Shown here: positions 7,807 through 14,810 of the stretch, in pieces | Numbering within the stretch: the stretch's first letter is position 1 | How the letters are laid out: every line of letters starts with the position of its first letter | Assembly (NCBI GenBank): GCA_011055585.1 | Contig: DRGT01000073.1 | Coordinates: 1-28,580, forward strand | Direction of reading: 5' to 3' | Length of the DNA stretch: 28,580 nt | From: Candidatus Nitrosopumilus sp. | Lineage (GTDB): Archaea > Thermoproteota > Nitrososphaeria > Nitrososphaerales > Nitrosopumilaceae | The notes under the pieces: generated by a model | What the model was told of the DNA's origin: nothing | Database searches by the model: none | What the model saw: only the letters and a program-made list of their open reading frames with translations | Position numbers and translations under genes: made by a program

Positions 7807-7827
7807 ATGAACTGTTAATCAGTTCAT
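7807..7827. promoter_or_regulatory. Inverted repeat, 8-bp arms with 5-base spacer
   Basis: ATGAACTG and CAGTTCAT separated by TTAAT, in the 150-base gap between the archaeosortase gene and the surface-protein gene (both minus strand). It lies 51-71 bases upstream of the surface-protein start. It could be an operator or a transcript hairpin; no T-run directly follows on the minus strand, so a terminator is less likely. The rest of the gap holds nothing recognisable. Confidence 0.4.
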
Positions 7828-7906
7828 ACTTTTTGATCATCCTTAAGTAAAGTCACAGGTATGGGATTATTGGCATAGGTGTTGTATGAACTTCGATAGG
7901 TCTTCG

Positions 7907-8842
7907 CTAATGTTTTTGCTTGGCTTTAGTCTCTTGTTTTTTTAAACGCCGAGTTTCAATAGTCATTACTACTAGTAAGAATATGAAGAGCCATGGCAGA
8001 AACATTATTTCTCCTGCAACTGAATGAAATTCTTCCCATTGTTCTGCATTTGTTGTAACCTTTAATGCATAAACTGATAGTGCAAAAATTCGAATTACGT
8101 TAACACCCATTGTTCCTAAAATTCCTAAACCAAAGTAGATTGCTTTTCTGTTTCTTGCAATATTCATTTTGAGCAAAAATGCTCCCATAACTAGAGAGTA
8201 AATGATTATACTGTGAACACCAGCTGATGGCCAAAACACTTGAAGTACAAATGGTCCATGATCTCCTCTAAGAAACATCAGATTATCACGTGCAGTGGCT
8301 ACACCAAGATCAAATAGATTGACTAGGAAAACATTTAGCTGAACAAGATAAGGGACAAAGTATTGTAATGGTCCAAGTGAGTCGTATGGGAAAAATGCAT
8401 CAAGTGATAGTATAATTGCAGAGCCCCCAAGAAAGATGGGGCCAGCGGGTGCAATCCTAATCCATCTTTTTCCAAAATATATGGAAAGTGCTGCAATTAA
8501 AAATGCGCACATTATGATAAAGTCCCACATCCAGGTCCAAGAATAAATTAATTGAACATTGTAAATTTCGGCTCCATTGTTGATGTATTCTCTTAATCCA
8601 AACTCTAGTGCAACAAGATAAGCAATTACCATGCCAGTCAAAGGAATAACTACTAAGAGTTTCTTTTTTGATATTCCTATCTTTAATCCGACTAGTTCTG
8701 CTACAATAAAAGCCAAGGCAAACAAAAATCCCCCTCGACCTTGGTTCCAGCTTAGACTAAAGGTATCTGGAAACGCTACTAAGGCAAACAGAATTGGACT
8801 TGCGATTAATCCAATTGCTATGTACAGATTTTTGTTTTGCAC
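7907..8842 (-). CDS. Archaeosortase/exosortase family protein (thaumarchaeal type, Ser at the Cys position)
   Basis: A 311-residue polytopic membrane protein with about eight hydrophobic segments. Exosortases and archaeosortases cut C-terminal sorting tails of exported proteins using Cys, Arg and His outside the membrane. The expected block is here as WPSAGVHS (204-211), GVNVIRI with R251, and FHSVAGE with H273. The Cys is replaced by S206; the only cysteine in the protein is C112, far away. It starts with GTG at 8842, with a CTTTTATGAT box about 27 bases upstream. The neighbour downstream is an exported protein, but no PEFG-like target tail was found in this window. Confidence 0.8.
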   Translation of the reverse strand: MQNKNLYIAIGLIASPILFALVAFPDTFSLSWNQGRGGFLFALAFIVAELVGLKIGISKKKLLVVIPLTGMVIAYLVALEFGLREYINNGAEIYNVQLIYSWTWMWDFIIMCAFLIAALSIYFGKRWIRIAPAGPIFLGGSAIILSLDAFFPYDSLGPLQYFVPYLVQLNVFLVNLFDLGVATARDNLMFLRGDHGPFVLQVFWPSAGVHSIIIYSLVMGAFLLKMNIARNRKAIYFGLGILGTMGVNVIRIFALSVYALKVTTNAEQWEEFHSVAGEIMFLPWLFIFLLVVMTIETRRLKKQETKAKQKH

Positions 8843-8863
8843 TGGAATATCCAGTAAAAATGC

Positions 8864-8873
8864 ATCATAAAAG
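8864..8873 (-). promoter_or_regulatory. TATA-like box of the archaeosortase gene
   Basis: CTTTTATGAT on the minus strand, centred about 27 bases upstream of the GTG at 8842, within the 93-base divergent gap shared with the CAP gene. Confidence 0.35.
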
Positions 8874-8935
8874 GTTAGGGCATGGCATAATTTACCTCTA
8901 GAAAAGATATTACTTTGTACAATTTAGTGGAATAA

Positions 8936-9793
8936 TTGACTAAATCATATCCTGATGATACGATAGCTTGGTGTGGAGCTTGCCAGATTGAAGTAAAAGG
9001 AAATTCAAATTGGATTGCACACCTTGAATCTGATGAACACAAATCTAATGTGGAACCGCTAAGTGAATCACGACTTGTTAAAGCCGATCAGATTGAACAA
9101 AAATCAAGAACCGGAACAAAAATTGCAGTTAGTGTTCTTGCAATAATTATCATTGCATTTGTGTTTTCACCAAACTTGATTCAGTTTGTTGAAGACCAGA
9201 TGGGTTTAGAGATTATTACTCCAGATACTAAAAACTTGGCAGATATTCCTATTGAAATAACAATCGATGAAACAAGAATTGTAGAACGTCAAACTACTAC
9301 AGGAGCAAAACTTGAATTTAATCCTGATGTTATTGAACTTCTTGTGCACAAGTTTACAAATGAACAGCGTGTAATGAATGAACTCGAACCTATAAAATTT
9401 GATTTTAAAATTTCAGGTATTGCACGTTTACATAGTACTGACATGTCAAATCAAAATTATTTTGCGCATGAGAATCTAGATGGTCTTGATGCATCAGACA
9501 GAGCAAGGGATACAGGATATCGTTGTTTTAAATGGATTGGAAATTCATATTATCTTGGTTTGTCTGAAAATATTTTCAGAGGAAATCTTTACGAGTCTAT
9601 GCAGATACTTGGCGGAGTTCCAGTTTCATATGATTGGCTAAGTAATGAAGAGATAGCTCATATCGCAGTTGATGGTTGGATGAATTCAGAAGGACATCGT
9701 AAAAATATTCTAAATTCAAACTTTGACAGTGAAGGAATTGGTGTGTTTATTGATTCGGAAGATAGAGTATATGTTACTCAGAATTTTTGCTAA
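8936..9793 (+). CDS. Zinc finger-transmembrane-CAP domain fusion protein
   Basis: A 285-residue, three-part protein starting with TTG at 8936. Residues 12-37 form a U1/matrin-like C2H2 finger: C13-x2-C16-x12-H29-x5-H35. One membrane segment follows at about 61-84. The rest, about 130-285, is a CAP (SCP/PR-1) domain, with ARLHSTDMSNQNYFAHENLD, the SEN of LGLSENIF, and EGHRKNILN. CAP domains are usually extracellular and bind lipids or act in envelope remodelling. The layout puts the finger in the cytoplasm and CAP outside. Its stop overlaps the convergent gene by four bases. Confidence 0.85.
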   Translation: MTKSYPDDTIAWCGACQIEVKGNSNWIAHLESDEHKSNVEPLSESRLVKADQIEQKSRTGTKIAVSVLAIIIIAFVFSPNLIQFVEDQMGLEIITPDTKNLADIPIEITIDETRIVERQTTTGAKLEFNPDVIELLVHKFTNEQRVMNELEPIKFDFKISGIARLHSTDMSNQNYFAHENLDGLDASDRARDTGYRCFKWIGNSYYLGLSENIFRGNLYESMQILGGVPVSYDWLSNEEIAHIAVDGWMNSEGHRKNILNSNFDSEGIGVFIDSEDRVYVTQNFC

Positions 9794-10023
9794 TATTCTT
9801 CTAAACCTTTGAGTACTTTTTGGCAGTCTTGGTATGTTTTTACTGCAACGTGAATATTGTATAGTTCTTCGTGGCTAAGATTTTGTTTCATGATATCTTC
9901 TTTAGAAATACCAAATCCATGCAATGTATTCCAAATGTTGTCAGATTCAGTTTGCTGATCCTTAACACTAACTAGCTTATACTCTTGCTTTATTGTATCT
10001 CTAAATGTTCTAATCTTATCCAT
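9790..10023 (-). CDS. Hypothetical protein, 77 aa
   Basis: A small, mostly helical, charged cytosolic protein beginning MDKIRTFRDTIKQEYKL. The ATG at 10023 has a CTTATTTA box about 26 bases upstream, supporting its expression. It converges on the CAP gene with a four-base overlap of stops. No family recognised. Confidence 0.6.
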   Translation of the reverse strand: MDKIRTFRDTIKQEYKLVSVKDQQTESDNIWNTLHGFGISKEDIMKQNLSHEELYNIHVAVKTYQDCQKVLKGLEEY

Positions 10024-10139
10024 GTACTACCCTATACCCTATTTCTTATTTAACATATGGAAATTTAAATATTTTCACCATTCCACACCGGCAATTTAAG
10101 TAATCTACGCTGCATTGTATTACAAAAAAGTTACGTTTC

Positions 10140-10155
10140 CAAATTTGAAAATTTG
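10140..10155. repeat. Short palindrome in the 10024-10173 gap
   Basis: CAAATTT-GA-AAATTTG, just downstream of the thermonuclease stop. AT-rich and of unclear meaning; possibly part of transcription termination. Apart from the promoter of the 77-aa gene nothing else is visible in this gap. Confidence 0.25.
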
Positions 10156-10173
10156 ATTAAGTTCATACTATTT

Positions 10174-10614
10174 TTATTCACAGCCAGTCCAAGATTCATC
10201 TGCAAATTCACTAGTGTCACAATATTGTTTACTAATTTTTGCATGACCACTCTTTACAAGCTCTACACTAAGGTCTTTATCAGAACAAATCACCTTTGCA
10301 AGTATTCTATGATATTTATCATGAGGTTGTAGATTGTCTTGATCAACTAGAACGGTAGAACCTTTTTGACAAAGACTAGCAGTAAAATTTGTTGCTTCTT
10401 CATATCCTGGTTCACCTTTTTCAGGTGTATCAACTAGAGGTAGTCTAATTTTACATCCTTCAACTTGAATTGTGTCACCATCAAAAATGAATTCTACTTT
10501 TCCTTCATAATACAAAGAAGTATCACTGCAATCAACTCGTGGAATAAAAGCAGAAGCTGCAATAATTAGAATTATTATTCCACCTGCAATTGCAAAACCA
10601 ATTAATGCACCCAT
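10174..10614 (-). CDS. Membrane-anchored thermonuclease (SNase) homologue
   Basis: A 146-residue protein with an N-terminal hydrophobic segment (about 4-24) followed by a staphylococcal nuclease-like domain. Active-site equivalents are present: FDGDTI with D47, IRLPLVDTPE with R57, D62 and E65, and YHRILAKV with R103. It should hydrolyse DNA or RNA with calcium on the outside of the membrane, perhaps for nutrient scavenging or defence. Six cysteines in the mature part suggest disulphides, which fits the nearby DsbA-like protein. It lies 30 bases after Nre on the same strand. It could be released by signal peptidase; no clear cleavage site is evident. Confidence 0.88.
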   Translation of the reverse strand: MGALIGFAIAGGIIILIIAASAFIPRVDCSDTSLYYEGKVEFIFDGDTIQVEGCKIRLPLVDTPEKGEPGYEEATNFTASLCQKGSTVLVDQDNLQPHDKYHRILAKVICSDKDLSVELVKSGHAKISKQYCDTSEFADESWTGCE

Positions 10615-10644
10615 ACAATAGATTATGTTTTACTATTGATAAGT

Positions 10645-11802
10645 CTAAAAGAAATCAGAAATCGTTTTTTGTTTCATTAATTTAACAATAGAACCATGTT
10701 CAAGCCATTCTTTTCTTGAAATACTCATTGGTTTTGACGCAACATCAAGTGCATTTTCCAAACTTGAAGCAATCACAGGTTGTTGTTTCACAGCTTCTCT
10801 TACTCCTTCTCGAATCTGCCAAACCCCAACTGGGATAGCATATTCAGGACGAATTTCTCGTAGCACAAGTGCTCCACTTTGAAGCTCATTTGCAACCAAG
10901 TATTCTGCTACAGCTAGTTTTGCTGAATAATATGCCCCAGCTATTTCAGGTGGATGATCAATACCTTTAACACCTTCATGATCAGAACCAAATCCTAAAA
11001 CTCCATTTGAATACCAAGCCTCTATCATTTCATAGAGCCATCTATGTGGAAACAACACAACTGAAAACAGATTTCCCAAGTGCTCATAGTGATATACTTC
11101 GTATCTATCAATTACAGAAAATTCCAAAACTTGTTGCACCAAATCATTTGAGATGATGTCATCTGTTGCAGTGATAGACCAGCGTGTTGGAACAAGTTTT
11201 CTTTTCTTGCCCATCATTCCAATACTAAAGCATTTTTGAATTTGTGAAATGTCTATACCAGAATTGTACAGCTTTAGTACAGCATCGTTAGCTAATAAAT
11301 CTCTATCATAGTAAACCTTCTCAATTTTTCTCTCCACTAGAGAATTAGAAAACTTTGCAGATTTTATTTCACCAATTGGACCAAAGGGAGCATTATATCC
11401 ATCAAGCAAACCAACTGCACTAGTTGGTTTTGTAAATTGTACATCAGAATCAGTAGCATGTTCAGACATTGCAAGCTCTTGCAAGTTCTCAATGTAACGA
11501 CCAGTCGGATCATTTACAGGAACTTTTTGAATTCCACGAACTAAATTCAGCCTAAAGTTAACAATTTCATCTAAAGATTTTCCAGCCCATCGTTCTGGTG
11601 CATCAAGAATTCCAGTATCACCATGAATTGGTGGAACCATTGGACCAACATTCACTTTAGGATAGTTGTATGTTCCAACAAAAACAGATGGTGGACTTGA
11701 TCCGCTTATACTATCAGATGAAAACAAGTTCCCATACTTTGAAAGATATTCATTCCATTTTGCTTCAATTGCTGTTCTAATATCGCGAGAAGTAGAAACC
11801 AC
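10645..11802 (-). CDS. nreA: Nre family DNA repair protein with PIP box
   Basis: A 385-residue archaeal Nre protein, a family shown to take part in DNA damage tolerance in haloarchaea and to bind PCNA. Family-type segments are PSVFVGTYNYPKVNVGPM (38-55), TSAVGLLDGYNAPFGPIGE and the C-terminal REIRPEYAIPVGVWQIREGV. The last residues, QKTISDFF, are a canonical PIP box for the sliding clamp. The N-terminal zinc knuckle seen in some Nre proteins is absent. The start is GTG at 11802, about 30 bases from a TATA region (11829-11840) that also faces a candidate RNA. It precedes the thermonuclease gene. Confidence 0.9.
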   Translation of the reverse strand: MVSTSRDIRTAIEAKWNEYLSKYGNLFSSDSISGSSPPSVFVGTYNYPKVNVGPMVPPIHGDTGILDAPERWAGKSLDEIVNFRLNLVRGIQKVPVNDPTGRYIENLQELAMSEHATDSDVQFTKPTSAVGLLDGYNAPFGPIGEIKSAKFSNSLVERKIEKVYYDRDLLANDAVLKLYNSGIDISQIQKCFSIGMMGKKRKLVPTRWSITATDDIISNDLVQQVLEFSVIDRYEVYHYEHLGNLFSVVLFPHRWLYEMIEAWYSNGVLGFGSDHEGVKGIDHPPEIAGAYYSAKLAVAEYLVANELQSGALVLREIRPEYAIPVGVWQIREGVREAVKQQPVIASSLENALDVASKPMSISRKEWLEHGSIVKLMKQKTISDFF

Positions 11803-11829
11803 TGATGTTTTATGGAAGTTTTTTCCGAA

Positions 11830-11840
11830 TTAAATATATT
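11830..11840. promoter_or_regulatory. Bidirectional TATA region (Nre leftward, candidate RNA rightward)
   Basis: TTAAATATATT with CCGAA upstream on the plus strand as a possible BRE. Rightward, it predicts transcription start near 11860-11862, exactly where the stem of the structured element begins. Leftward, ATATATTTAA lies about 30 bases from the Nre GTG. A perfect GGTTAACC palindrome (11842-11849) lies just to the right. Confidence 0.45.
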
Positions 11841-11861
11841 GGGTTAACCGTTGTGAACCAT

Positions 11862-11960
11862 TACTGTAAGGGGCAACTTGCTTAAAATCCAGAACGATTA
11901 AACTCCCGTTCTAATGGCATTTGCCATTCTTCCCTTACAGTGTTCTATTTCTGATTTTTA
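11862..11960 (+). ncRNA. Candidate structured non-coding RNA
   Basis: An 80-base element closed by a perfect 10-bp stem: 11863-11872 (ACTGTAAGGG) with 11932-11941 (CCCTTACAGT), extendable by a G-U pair (11873/11931). Inside are two adjoining hairpins: 11891-11896/11907-11912 (AGAACG/CGTTCT, 10-base loop) and 11913-11918/11923-11928 (AATGGC/GCCATT, 4-base loop). The result is a multibranched fold with a 17-base single-stranded 5' region. A TATA region about 25 bases upstream fits a start at 11862, and a T-rich tail (11954-11959) could end it. It has no ORF and no tRNA signatures. The next gene has its own TATA box, so a separate transcript is inferred. Confidence 0.45.
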
Positions 11961-11983
11961 TGCCTAATTTTGAGATAAAATCA

Positions 11984-11992
11984 GGTTTAAAA
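11984..11992 (+). promoter_or_regulatory. TATA box of the BtuF-like gene
   Basis: GGTTTAAAA centred about 27 bases before the GTG at 12015, predicting a leaderless mRNA that does not include the structured element upstream. Confidence 0.45.
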
Positions 11993-12014
11993 CCAAATTC
12001 AACTCAAGTCATTT

Positions 12015-12935
12015 GTGGCTCAAAGAATAGTTTCGTTTCTACCAAGTGCAACTGAATTAATCTATGAGCTTGGTTGCCAAGATGATTTGTTTGGTGTAAC
12101 ACATGAATGTCTTTATCCCGAAGATGCAAAATCAAAACCTCGTGTAATCAATACGGTGATTGATGGAAACTCAATGTCTAGCCCCGAAATTGATAAAAAA
12201 ACTTGTGAGCTAATGCAAGATGGTAAAGATATTTTCATTCTAGAAGAAGAGAATCTCAAAAAAGCAGCTCCTGATCTAATCATTTCCCAAAATACGTGTG
12301 AGGTTTGTGCAGCCCATACAAACCAAATAGAGCAAGCTGTTTCTATTTTAGAAAAAAAGCCACATCTTTATTCTATTGATCCACATAATCTAGAACAGAT
12401 TCTTGAAAGTGTAACCGTTCTTGCAAAGTTAGTTGGTAAAGAGCAGGAAGGAGAAAGACTTCGTAAATCACTCAGAGAAAGAATTGAATTTATACAGAAT
12501 CACGCCTTTGAGAAAAAGCCCAAAGTTCTTGCAATAGAATGGGTTAAACCATTTTTTACATCAGGACATTGGGTTCCAGAAATGATAGAGTTAGCTGGTG
12601 GAACAAACTTAGTCAGTAAAGTTGGCGAACATTCGAGACGAATGGAAATGGATGAAGTTACAAAAGCAGAACCAGATATCATAATCATGATGCCCTGTGG
12701 TTTTGATACAAACAGAACTATATCAGAATACAATATACATCTAAATGATGACAATGCATGGAACAAGCTACAAGCTGTTCAAAACAAAAACATCTATGCA
12801 GTTGATGCAAACTCGTATTTTTCAAAACCAAGCATTAGAACCATTACAGGTCTTGAAATTTTAGCAAAAATTCTTCATCCAGAAAAGTTTGATCGAATAA
12901 ACATCCCAGAAGATTCTTTTAAAAAAATAAAATAA
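12015..12935 (+). CDS. BtuF/FepB-like metal-chelate binding protein (cobalamin-binding type), no signal peptide
   Basis: A 306-residue protein of the helical-backbone metal-receptor fold used by cobalamin and siderophore binding proteins. It opens RIVSFLPSATELIYELG (4-20), the usual BtuF-type first strand and helix, then VGVTHEC-like FGVTHECLYP, SQNTCEVC, and a C-terminal half with FTSGHWVPEMIELAGG and PDIIIMMPCGFD. The start is GTG at 12015 and there is no signal peptide or lipobox, so it appears cytosolic, unlike true transport receptors. No permease or ATPase gene is adjacent. Cysteines at the TCEVC segment may contact the ligand. Ligand identity is inferred only. Confidence 0.8.
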   Translation: MAQRIVSFLPSATELIYELGCQDDLFGVTHECLYPEDAKSKPRVINTVIDGNSMSSPEIDKKTCELMQDGKDIFILEEENLKKAAPDLIISQNTCEVCAAHTNQIEQAVSILEKKPHLYSIDPHNLEQILESVTVLAKLVGKEQEGERLRKSLRERIEFIQNHAFEKKPKVLAIEWVKPFFTSGHWVPEMIELAGGTNLVSKVGEHSRRMEMDEVTKAEPDIIIMMPCGFDTNRTISEYNIHLNDDNAWNKLQAVQNKNIYAVDANSYFSKPSIRTITGLEILAKILHPEKFDRINIPEDSFKKIK

Positions 12936-12944
12936 TTCCCAGAA

Positions 12945-13100
12945 TTATCTTTCTTCAGATTCATCCAATTCCTCAGTTTCTGAGGTACTGCGATTTGGAC
13001 GAATCGGGACGAATATTATCGACAACGTTAACAAGTGCAAACAGACGGAAATAGATTTCAAGGTTACTAATCTTTGGTCTTTTTGTTCAATTTTTCTCAA
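12945..13100 (-). CDS. Possible small membrane protein, 51 aa
   Basis: An ORF in the 221-base gap between 12936 and 13156. Read from TTG at 13100, it has a basic N-terminus, one hydrophobic segment (about residues 17-34, SISVCLHLLTLSIIFVPI) and a strongly acidic tail (TEELDESEER). This order fits a single-pass membrane protein. A TATAAA-like box at 13101-13107 is too close for that TTG but fits a shorter start at TTG 13061 (38 aa). No family was recognised; a spurious ORF cannot be excluded. Confidence 0.4.
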   Translation of the reverse strand: MRKIEQKDQRLVTLKSISVCLHLLTLSIIFVPIRPNRSTSETEELDESEER

Positions 13101-13119
13101 TTTATACAGATCAAAGCAA

Positions 13120-13139
13120 AAATGGTATCAAATGGTATC
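13120..13139. repeat. Tandem 10-bp direct repeat
   Basis: AAATGGTATC occurs twice head to tail, 20-40 bases upstream of the small ORF at 12945-13100 and just after the stop of the 13157 gene. Two adjacent copies one helical turn apart could bind a regulator; it may also be simple slippage. Confidence 0.5.
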
Positions 13140-13156
13140 TATTGGCAAAAATTGAC

Positions 13157-13576
13157 TCAACCAAATTTTTTGATTTCTTGTAAAGCTTCATCAATCAGTG
13201 GAAGATCAAATTGAAGATTTTTTGGCTCATCAAATAGATCTAGATATCTTTCATGCATTGTCTCCCCAATTTTTTCAATGTCAGCTTTGTAACAAGTCAA
13301 GGCTTTTTCAATTAATGGAACATCAAATTCAACTTGGTTAATCATTTTGGGATCATTTTTGCCAGCACTGATGATCTTTATCACCACATCTACTTTTTGT
13401 GCAGTTTTTTTACCTTCTTCAACCACTAGTATTCGAAGGTTCATTGCAGATTCTTGTAATTGTGGATCGTTTCCAACAGTTGAAATTCGTTTTCCATAAT
13501 GATTCAAAGCCTTCAGAACAATATCGTGTCCTCTACCTCGAAGGTAAATTCCACCAAGCCAGCTTTTTCCTGACAT
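13157..13576 (-). CDS. Hypothetical protein with repeated FD[VL]PLI motif
   Basis: A 139-residue cytosolic protein. The open frame begins with TTG at 13579, but the next codon is ATG at 13576, used here. It opens SGKSWLGGIYLRGRGHDI and contains two similar helical segments, FDVPLIEKAL and FDLPLIDEAL, 39 residues apart, suggesting a duplicated helical unit. No signal or membrane segment. It stands 38 bases downstream of the DsbA/CxC membrane pair on the same strand's upstream side, so it may be read independently. Function unknown. Confidence 0.7.
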   Translation of the reverse strand: MSGKSWLGGIYLRGRGHDIVLKALNHYGKRISTVGNDPQLQESAMNLRILVVEEGKKTAQKVDVVIKIISAGKNDPKMINQVEFDVPLIEKALTCYKADIEKIGETMHERYLDLFDEPKNLQFDLPLIDEALQEIKKFG

Positions 13577-13614
13577 CAAATAACGTAAAATTAACTATGA
13601 TTTAAAAGAAAAAA

Positions 13615-14094
13615 TTACGACTTGTTGAGCTGGCATTCGATTTTCAATGATCGTACAGTAGTGTAATAGACTAAGCCAAGCAAAGCAATTGCGCCAAGTC
13701 GTAATGGAATTTCATATGTTGTTAAAAATGAAGTAGTTACCGCACCAACACTACCAAATGTTGAGATTACTGCAAACCCAATTGGCCCACAGCTACATGC
13801 ACCAGCAGCAGCGCCAATAAATGATCCAAAAACACTTCCACTGATCTTCTTTTTAGAGATACGCATTATTCTAATTCGATAAATGTTCATTGGAATAACT
13901 AATCCCGATAATGCAGATACTATTACAATCAAGGAAAGACCAAACTCTGTTCCTGGCGGTACATGACCTACCACATATGGTTCTAAGAAAATATATTCAG
14001 AAATAATTGAGAGAGGGATTAGCATTCCAACAAAAATTGCAGCAGCTAGTACAATGTATGCTTTGTTTGAGAAGACTAGCTTGATTGCTTCCAT
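13615..14094 (-). CDS. Four-helix membrane protein with CxC motif, linked to DsbA-like protein
   Basis: A 159-residue integral membrane protein with hydrophobic segments at about 10-34, 51-73, 85-115 and 128-148. The third carries GACSCGPIGF, with C100 and C102 (CxC) among small residues, a possible redox pair. A further Cys is C154 near the C-terminus. The ATG at 14094 directly follows the stop of the DsbA-like gene (TAG then ATG), so the two are translationally linked. Inferred role: electron partner of the thioredoxin-fold protein, in the manner of DsbB, VKOR or CcdA, although it matches none of these by eye. Confidence 0.75.
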   Translation of the reverse strand: MEAIKLVFSNKAYIVLAAAIFVGMLIPLSIISEYIFLEPYVVGHVPPGTEFGLSLIVIVSALSGLVIPMNIYRIRIMRISKKKISGSVFGSFIGAAAGACSCGPIGFAVISTFGSVGAVTTSFLTTYEIPLRLGAIALLGLVYYTTVRSLKIECQLNKS

Positions 14095-14760
14095 CTATAT
14101 CATAGAATCAATTACGTTCTTAAAAACAGAGTAGGGTTGAGCCCCTCCAATTTTTTTAGTATTTCCTTCAGAGTCAATTATAAAGAATGTTGGAGTTCCG
14201 TTTGCGCCCTGTTTTCTAGCCTCATCAATGTTGTACGAAACGCGTTTAGAATATTTTCCAGAATCAAGGCAGCTATCGAACAGCTCCATATCCAAGCCTA
14301 AACTGAATGCAAATGCCTTTAGGCGTTCAGAGTTTGCCCATCCATTGTCAATGCGTTCTTGTGAATTATACAATAAAATATGAAACTCCCAATACTTGCC
14401 TTGATCTTCAGCGCAGTATGTTGCCTGAGCTGCTTTGAGTGAATCACGCCCCAAAATTGCCAAATCAACAAACACAAGGTTTGCTTTTCCAGTATCAATG
14501 TAATCTTGAACTAATGCCGGTTTTGTATTATGAAACCACGCATAACATCGTTCACATTGATAATCACCGAACTCTACAATTGTAATTGATGCATTAGGAT
14601 TACCAAGAATTGGAGATCCCATAGCAGTAGAAATGTCTCCATGCATCCTTTGCATATCTAGATTTACGGTTTCTGAACCAAATTGAGATGCAGATGCTGC
14701 AACAATACTAACAATAATGGCAGCTGCAATCCCACCGATGATAATTCCTTTCTTAGCCAT
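14095..14760 (-). CDS. Membrane-anchored DsbA family thiol oxidoreductase
   Basis: A 221-residue protein with an N-terminal hydrophobic anchor or signal (about 5-24) and a DsbA/thioredoxin_4-type domain. The active site is C69-E-R-C72 within FGDYQCERCYAWF, with helical insertion (AAQATYCAEDQGKYWEFH) and the cis-Pro loop NGTPTFFI. It should form or shuffle disulphides in exported proteins outside the membrane. Two further cysteines, in ATYC and DSCLD, could form a structural pair. The ATG has a TTTAAATTAT box about 26 bases upstream, and its stop abuts the CxC membrane-protein gene. Possible clients nearby are the Cys-rich thermonuclease and CAP proteins. Confidence 0.9.
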   Translation of the reverse strand: MAKKGIIIGGIAAAIIVSIVAASASQFGSETVNLDMQRMHGDISTAMGSPILGNPNASITIVEFGDYQCERCYAWFHNTKPALVQDYIDTGKANLVFVDLAILGRDSLKAAQATYCAEDQGKYWEFHILLYNSQERIDNGWANSERLKAFAFSLGLDMELFDSCLDSGKYSKRVSYNIDEARKQGANGTPTFFIIDSEGNTKKIGGAQPYSVFKNVIDSMI

Positions 14761-14780
14761 CTAAGTTCAAAATTTGTTCT

Positions 14781-14790
14781 ATAATTTAAA
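14781..14790 (-). promoter_or_regulatory. TATA box of the DsbA-like gene
   Basis: TTTAAATTAT on the minus strand, centred about 26 bases upstream of the ATG at 14760. Confidence 0.45.
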
Positions 14791-14810
14791 AGATTTCTTC
14801 CAAATTATGT

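Noticed and set aside
6422..8842. Sorting-tail substrate for the archaeosortase
   Set aside because: The neighbouring surface protein ends in a Trp-Trp repeat, not in a PEFG-like motif with membrane helix and basic end; none of the other secreted proteins in the window has one either.
11862..11960. tRNA or tRNA-like gene
   Set aside because: No D-arm GG, no T-loop TTCRA pattern, 10-bp closing stem and a 10-base hairpin loop do not fit a tRNA.
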